Origin: Priestia abyssalis
GTDB lineage: Bacteria > Bacillota > Bacilli > Bacillales > Bacillaceae_H
NCBI RefSeq assembly: GCF_002019595.1
Contig: NZ_KV917369.1
Span: forward strand, 4,108,624 to 4,172,623
DNA length: 64,000 nucleotides
Direction: 5' to 3'
Translations under genes and position numbers: made by a program
Shown: piece after piece, positions 60,539 through 64,000 of the stretch
Layout: every line of letters begins with the position of its first letter
How positions within the stretch are numbered: the first letter of the stretch is position 1
The notes under the pieces: model-generated
What the model was told of the DNA's origin: nothing
The model's database searches: none
The model's input: the letters and a program-made list of their open reading frames with translations, nothing else

Positions 60539-61102
60539 TCACCCATTCTGCCATACACCTTTTTTCATGACGATAGCTCCCGCCTCTGCCGCAATGGCAA
60601 TATCCGCTTCTTGAACAAGCCATTGATGAAAGCTTCCAAGCAGCTTCATATATACAAATGTCGCACCATAAAGTGTTCCGCCTTCAAATAACTCATTTGA
60701 AACAATAACGAGATGACTTGCTCGTTCATTAATTTCCTTAACCGCTTCCTTCATATTTTCGATTATCTCTCGCTGGAAATCCGTGTCTTCCCAGCCATCA
60801 TAGGAAGCAAATAGTTCGTTCGCCATCCAGTTCGTTGCACAATCGAGCAGGACAATGTCTTCTTTGCGAAAGAAAGAGACCTCTCCTTGCAAATCTCTCC
60901 GAATCTCCATCGTCTCCCACTGGACGATGGATTTTTCCCTTTCTTCTTGATGAAGTTTCACGCGCTCTTTCATTTCTTCATCTGTAATGTTTCCCGTTGC
61001 GATATACATACATCTTGAATGGCCTTTCTTTAACTTCTCCACCATATGTTCCGCTATCGTCGATTTCCGGCTCCGTACCCCACCGCTAACAAATATGAGC
61101 AT
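60539..61102 (-). CDS. cobU: CobU-like adenosylcobinamide kinase/guanylyltransferase with altered P-loop
   Basis: 187 residues. The start MLIFVSGGVRSRKST aligns with the CobU P-loop GGARSGKS, but the Gly before Lys is Arg. YIATGNITDEEMKERVKLHQ includes the RxxxH region, where His51 corresponds to the guanylylated His, and VLLDCATNW is the Walker B site. The usual C-terminal GMGIVP segment is replaced by ELFEGGTLYGATFV. So the His chemistry may be kept but nucleotide binding is altered. See the second CobU homologue at 58778. Confidence 0.75.
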   Translation of the reverse strand: MLIFVSGGVRSRKSTIAEHMVEKLKKGHSRCMYIATGNITDEEMKERVKLHQEEREKSIVQWETMEIRRDLQGEVSFFRKEDIVLLDCATNWMANELFASYDGWEDTDFQREIIENMKEAVKEINERASHLVIVSNELFEGGTLYGATFVYMKLLGSFHQWLVQEADIAIAAEAGAIVMKKGVWQNG

Positions 61103-61135
61103 GATTGGCCACCTCTTTTCTTTTTGTCCAACTGC

Positions 61136-61410
61136 ATTTCAAGATTGAACAGTCGCCTCCGCTTTTCTTCTTTGTCCAGCTGCGCAAGCTACACCCTACG
61201 GTCATTTCGCCTCTTCCGCCGAAACCAAAAAGCGGTTTCTCTGTCAGAAGCTATAAATGCCCTATGGGTGTGGACGAGCTCGCTCCGCTTTTCTTGTGTC
61301 CAGCTGCGGCTCCTAGCTCGCTGTGGAAAAGACGATTGCTCTCATAAGGCAAAAAGCGCCTTATGGATCAATCCCTATTTCCTTCGCGTGCTGAACAGTC
61401 GCCTCCGCTT
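61136..61410. repeat. Repeat family B, two-unit copy overlapping cobD
   Basis: Contains both unit types of the 41304 tandem, here as CCAGCTGCGCAAGCTACACC (61170s) followed by CCAGCTGCGGCTCCTAGCTC (61299) and AGCTGAACAGTCGCCTCCGC at the right end. It separates cobU from cobD, and its right end lies inside the cobD reading frame. Confidence 0.85.
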
Positions 61411-62467
61411 TTCTAATGACCCGCAGCAGTTGTTCGTTTTCTTTTCTCGTTCTGACTGCGATTCGCATAAAGCGGCCATCCAACCCACGGAAGTTTTCCG
61501 TGTGGCGCACGATTATCCCTTCGTTCGCCAAATTCGTGAGCCATTCACGGGATTGCCAGCCTTTTGGTATCGAACAGAGCAAGAAGTTAGCCGCTGAAGG
61601 AGACGTTTTCAACCCCAATAACTCAAGCTCATTTTTTAGCCACTGCCGCTCCTTTTGCACAAACTGAACGGTATGCCGAACAAAAGATGACTCCTCCAAA
61701 CAAGCCAGACCGATTTGCTGGGCAACACCATTGACACTCCACGGGGGCTGCCGCTTCGCCAATGATGCAATGAGCGAAGAAGAAGCAATTACATACCCAA
61801 GACGAATACCTGCAATATGAAACATTTTCGTCATCGATCTGACAAGAATAACGGGATAGCCCTGCTTCAGATAAGGGATAAAGTCAATCGGTTCATAAGC
61901 AAAATCAATAAATGCTTCATCAACAATAATTGTCGTATTGTAAATCTTTGCTTTCTCCAACAATAACTCCCATTGCTCTTTCGGATACATGACACCCGTC
62001 GGATTGTTCGGATGGCAAACCCATAATGCATCAACTAGCGGAATGGCATCAAGTAGTAAGCTCAAAGACCATTTCCATCCTTCTTTCTCCTCTAACGGAA
62101 CCGACATCACCTGGCACCCGAACGCTTCACACGCCTGGCGATACTCGACAAATGTCGGTTCAACAATTGCCGATTTTTTACCTGCTAACGAGCTTGCAAT
62201 GAGAAAGAATGCTTCAGCCGCTCCATTTGTCACAAGTATTTCATCCGGCTCAACAAACAATCGGGACGCAAGCCCGTTCGTTAACGATTCCGCTCTGACA
62301 GATGGATAAGCAAATGCAGATTCTTTCCATTCCGGCCATGATCGAACAATCGACTCAGGTGTACCAAGCGGATTAATATTTACACTAAAATCCAGCAAGC
62401 TCTCCTTCTCGCTTACTTTCAATTGCTGCAGTAATGCATGCGGATTAGCTCCATGTGAGGGCAGCAA
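61361..62467 (-). CDS. cobD: Threonine-phosphate decarboxylase, C-terminus supplied by repeat DNA
   Basis: PLP enzyme of about 368 residues making aminopropanol phosphate for CbiB. Motifs: SHGANPHALLQ, FSVNINPLGTP, VTNGAAEAFFLIA, HPNNPTGVMY, DEAFIDFAYE, and the PLP Lys in VRSMTKMFHIAGIRLGYV. The protein ends KAEATVQHAKEIGIDP; its codons (61361-61410) are the end of a family B repeat, so the repeat has replaced the original 3' end. TTG 62467 follows aggaggtg; the GTG at 62476 is part of that site. Overlaps cbiB by 23 bp. Confidence 0.92.
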   Translation of the reverse strand: MLPSHGANPHALLQQLKVSEKESLLDFSVNINPLGTPESIVRSWPEWKESAFAYPSVRAESLTNGLASRLFVEPDEILVTNGAAEAFFLIASSLAGKKSAIVEPTFVEYRQACEAFGCQVMSVPLEEKEGWKWSLSLLLDAIPLVDALWVCHPNNPTGVMYPKEQWELLLEKAKIYNTTIIVDEAFIDFAYEPIDFIPYLKQGYPVILVRSMTKMFHIAGIRLGYVIASSSLIASLAKRQPPWSVNGVAQQIGLACLEESSFVRHTVQFVQKERQWLKNELELLGLKTSPSAANFLLCSIPKGWQSREWLTNLANEGIIVRHTENFRGLDGRFMRIAVRTRKENEQLLRVIRKAEATVQHAKEIGIDP

Positions 62468-63431
62468 TAATAACACCTCCTAAACTAACAAAAAAGAACA
62501 CAAACCCATAAACGGTGCGTCTCATGATTTCAATAGACTGCTCAATCGTCCCGGTTGACACCTCATTAACCGGGTCGCCGATTCTTGGACGATGAGAAGC
62601 TATGCCTTGATAGGTATTTGTTCCTCCTAATTGGATTCCCAATAAAGCAGCCATGGCACTTTCCCCATATCCGCTGTTAGGGCTCGGGTGTTTCCGGGCA
62701 TCACGTCTGATGATGGAAAAAACACGAGTAAGGGAAAAGGGGCTTCTGATGACGTTCATCATAGCCATAACGAGGGCAGTCATCCGGCTTGGTATATAAT
62801 TCAAGACATCATCGCATTTGGCACTGAAATAGCCAAATTCTCCATATCGTTCGTTTTTATATCCTACCATTGAATCACATGTATTGATTGCCCGATAAAA
62901 TAAAGCAAGCGGGCCCCCGCCTATAAACGCAAAAAAGAGAGGTGCCGTTACCCCGTCGCTCGTATTCTCGGCTACCGTCTCGACAGCTGCCCTTGCGATT
63001 TCCTGTTGAGTCAAGCGATCTGTGTCACGGCCAACGATCATTCCCACTTCTTTTCGTGCCGTCTCCATATCTTCCAAAGCCAGCGGGCGTGCTACATTCA
63101 TCGCTGCTTCAGCAAGAGACCTTGGAGCAATTGTTGTATAAATTAATATAGCTTCTATTAAAATACCAATAAACAAATGAAGCTGATAGTTAGCATAAAC
63201 AAGCGCTCCTGCCACCCCTATTGTCCAGAATGCCATGCTTATAACAAGTAAAGATCCTTTCACTTTCTTCTTTTTCCCTTTATTCAATCGCTGATCCATC
63301 CAGGAAATCCATCGGCCGAACCATCGAACGGGATGAGGCCAATGATGCGGATCCCCCAATAGGTGATCGAATAATAGAGCGAGTGTAATCGATACGATTC
63401 GAGTCAATATGATTAAAGCCAAACCTTCCAT
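62445..63431 (-). CDS. cbiB: Adenosylcobinamide-phosphate synthase
   Basis: Membrane enzyme of 328 residues attaching aminopropanol (phosphate) to adenosylcobyric acid. Conserved FDHLLGDPHHWPHPVRWFGR near the start, VETVAENTSDGVTAPLFF, NTCDSMVGYKNERYGEFGYF and HPSPNSGYGESAMAALLG. It follows cbiZ by 7 bp. Together with CbiZ and CobD it rebuilds cobinamide phosphate from salvaged corrinoids. Confidence 0.95.
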   Translation of the reverse strand: MEGLALIILTRIVSITLALLFDHLLGDPHHWPHPVRWFGRWISWMDQRLNKGKKKKVKGSLLVISMAFWTIGVAGALVYANYQLHLFIGILIEAILIYTTIAPRSLAEAAMNVARPLALEDMETARKEVGMIVGRDTDRLTQQEIARAAVETVAENTSDGVTAPLFFAFIGGGPLALFYRAINTCDSMVGYKNERYGEFGYFSAKCDDVLNYIPSRMTALVMAMMNVIRSPFSLTRVFSIIRRDARKHPSPNSGYGESAMAALLGIQLGGTNTYQGIASHRPRIGDPVNEVSTGTIEQSIEIMRRTVYGFVFFFVSLGGVIIAALTWS

Positions 63432-63438
63432 GTTTTCC

Positions 63439-64000
63439 TCACCTTTCCCCTAACGCCTTCCACAAGCTTGTATAAACCAATTGTGCCACCGCTCTGCCCA
63501 GTGGTGTAATCGAACCGCCATATGTATGCATAGGACCCTTTTGACTTGCAGCAACACAGATGCTGTCAGTGGATGTGCCGGTTGCACTCGTATGTGTATG
63601 CGGATCTTTGACACCAAGCTCCATAAGCGCTTTTGCCTTTGCCTCTGTAGCACTGATGAATGTTTGCAAAAAAGCAGATTCGGTCAGCGTACCTTCTATA
63701 AAGAAAAACATGTTGATTGTTCCTGACTGGATTGGATTCCCGAAATTCTGTTTTCTCGTAATATCAACCGCATTTCCTACCCCCGCCGTAACGACAGATG
63801 TTATGATCGTATCATCTTCATGCCATGTTAAAATGATACGGCGATACAATGGAACAGCCGTCATAAGTCCAACTATGTCCTCTATTTTGAATTCTTTTCT
63901 TTTTAAAAATTCGGTAAATTCCTTTTTCGGTTCCTCAGAATCATAGTCTTTATGCACATACCGGTTGTAATAAGTATCCACCCATCTTACTCCATCTCCT
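63439..64000 (-). CDS. cbiZ: Adenosylcobinamide amidohydrolase CbiZ (N-terminus beyond window)
   Basis: Hydrolyses the aminopropanol amide of (adenosyl)cobinamide to cobyric acid, allowing salvage. The visible 187 codons remain open at the window end, where the frame reads GDGVRWVDTYYNRYVHKDY. A GTG start at 63981 is possible but would cut the conserved N-terminus. CbiZ motifs: VTAGVGNAVDITRKQ, GTINMFFFIEGTLTESAFLQ, SATEAKAKALMELGV, and ATGTSTDSICVA. First visible gene of the cobamide salvage operon; a cobalamin riboswitch may lie just outside. Confidence 0.9.
   Translation of the reverse strand, partial: GDGVRWVDTYYNRYVHKDYDSEEPKKEFTEFLKRKEFKIEDIVGLMTAVPLYRRIILTWHEDDTIITSVVTAGVGNAVDITRKQNFGNPIQSGTINMFFFIEGTLTESAFLQTFISATEAKAKALMELGVKDPHTHTSATGTSTDSICVAASQKGPMHTYGGSITPLGRAVAQLVYTSLWKALGER

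Overview
The window comes from a low-to-mid GC Bacillaceae bacterium (genus Bacillus in the broad sense). Markers are replication terminator protein RTP, the TnrA nitrogen regulator, the CssRS secretion-stress pair next to an HtrA-type protease, the bacillithiol deacetylase BshB2 with YojF, a CsoR/CopZ/CopA copper module, LtaS, and AGGAGG-type ribosome binding sites with frequent GTG and TTG starts. Two proteins with three SLH repeats suggest an S-layer-type envelope. A well conserved rtp gene suggests, by analogy with B. subtilis, that the window lies in the replication terminus region; the frequent switching of gene strand fits this. I did not find a convincing Ter site.

Layout. 1-2.9 kb (minus): fructose operon fruR-fruK-fruA, cut by the window edge. 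3.2-4.7 kb: SLH surface protein with a propeller-like C-terminus. 5.0-9.4 kb (minus): copper resistance (csoR, copZ, copA, a His-rich YtkA-like protein and a thioredoxin-like 2Fe-2S protein), with CsoR-type operators at csoR and copA. 9.8-11.7 kb: lipoteichoic acid synthase. 12.3-16.4 kb (minus): a two-gene lipoprotein operon behind a near-ideal Fur box, one gene encoding a di-heme MauG/peroxidase-like protein with a YVTN propeller and the other an unrecognised 696-residue lipoprotein. 16.7-27.5 kb: SDR, MATE exporter, biotin-regulated bioY, rtp with a 44-codon upstream ORF, YjiH-like protein, nitronate monooxygenase, YitT, thioesterase and PfoR-like EIIC. 27.7-33.5 kb (minus): molybdenum cofactor genes moaD, moaE, mobB, moeA, moeB, moaA, mobA. 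33.7-41.2 kb: small proteins, a methyltransferase, htrB-like protease divergent from cssRS, a DCC thiol oxidoreductase with an apparent ATA start, and a GDSL-SLH esterase. 41.7-50 kb: AEC transporter, proC, bshB2-yojF, 5'-3' exonuclease, cold-shock protein, nucleoside hydrolase, panE. 50-57.3 kb: COG0523 GTPase, tnrA with two TnrA/GlnR boxes, an OmpR/HPK two-component pair, RarD and several tiny membrane proteins. 57.4-64 kb (minus): a cobamide salvage operon cbiZ-cbiB-cobD-cobU-cobS-cobC-cobU2-pduO-cblS, open at the window end.

How the genes work together. The cobalamin operon is built for salvage. CbiZ trims cobinamides to cobyric acid, CobD and CbiB re-attach aminopropanol phosphate, PduO adenosylates, two divergent CobU homologues would activate, the PurM-like kinase CblS makes alpha-ribazole phosphate, CobS joins the halves and CobC removes the phosphate. 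The copper genes form a sense, chaperone and export unit. The molybdopterin genes give most of Moco synthesis, without moaC or moaB here.

The intergenic DNA is full of dispersed repeats. Family A has about ten copies of a 60-nt palindrome around AAAGGACCCGTCA, several with a second hairpin and a conserved tail. Family B is a roughly 120-bp GC-rich unit, in one place tandem and in another supplying the C-terminal codons of cobD. Families C and D have two copies each. Some copies lie between divergent promoters, so they cannot simply be terminators. No rRNA, tRNA, CRISPR array, prophage or transposase gene was seen.
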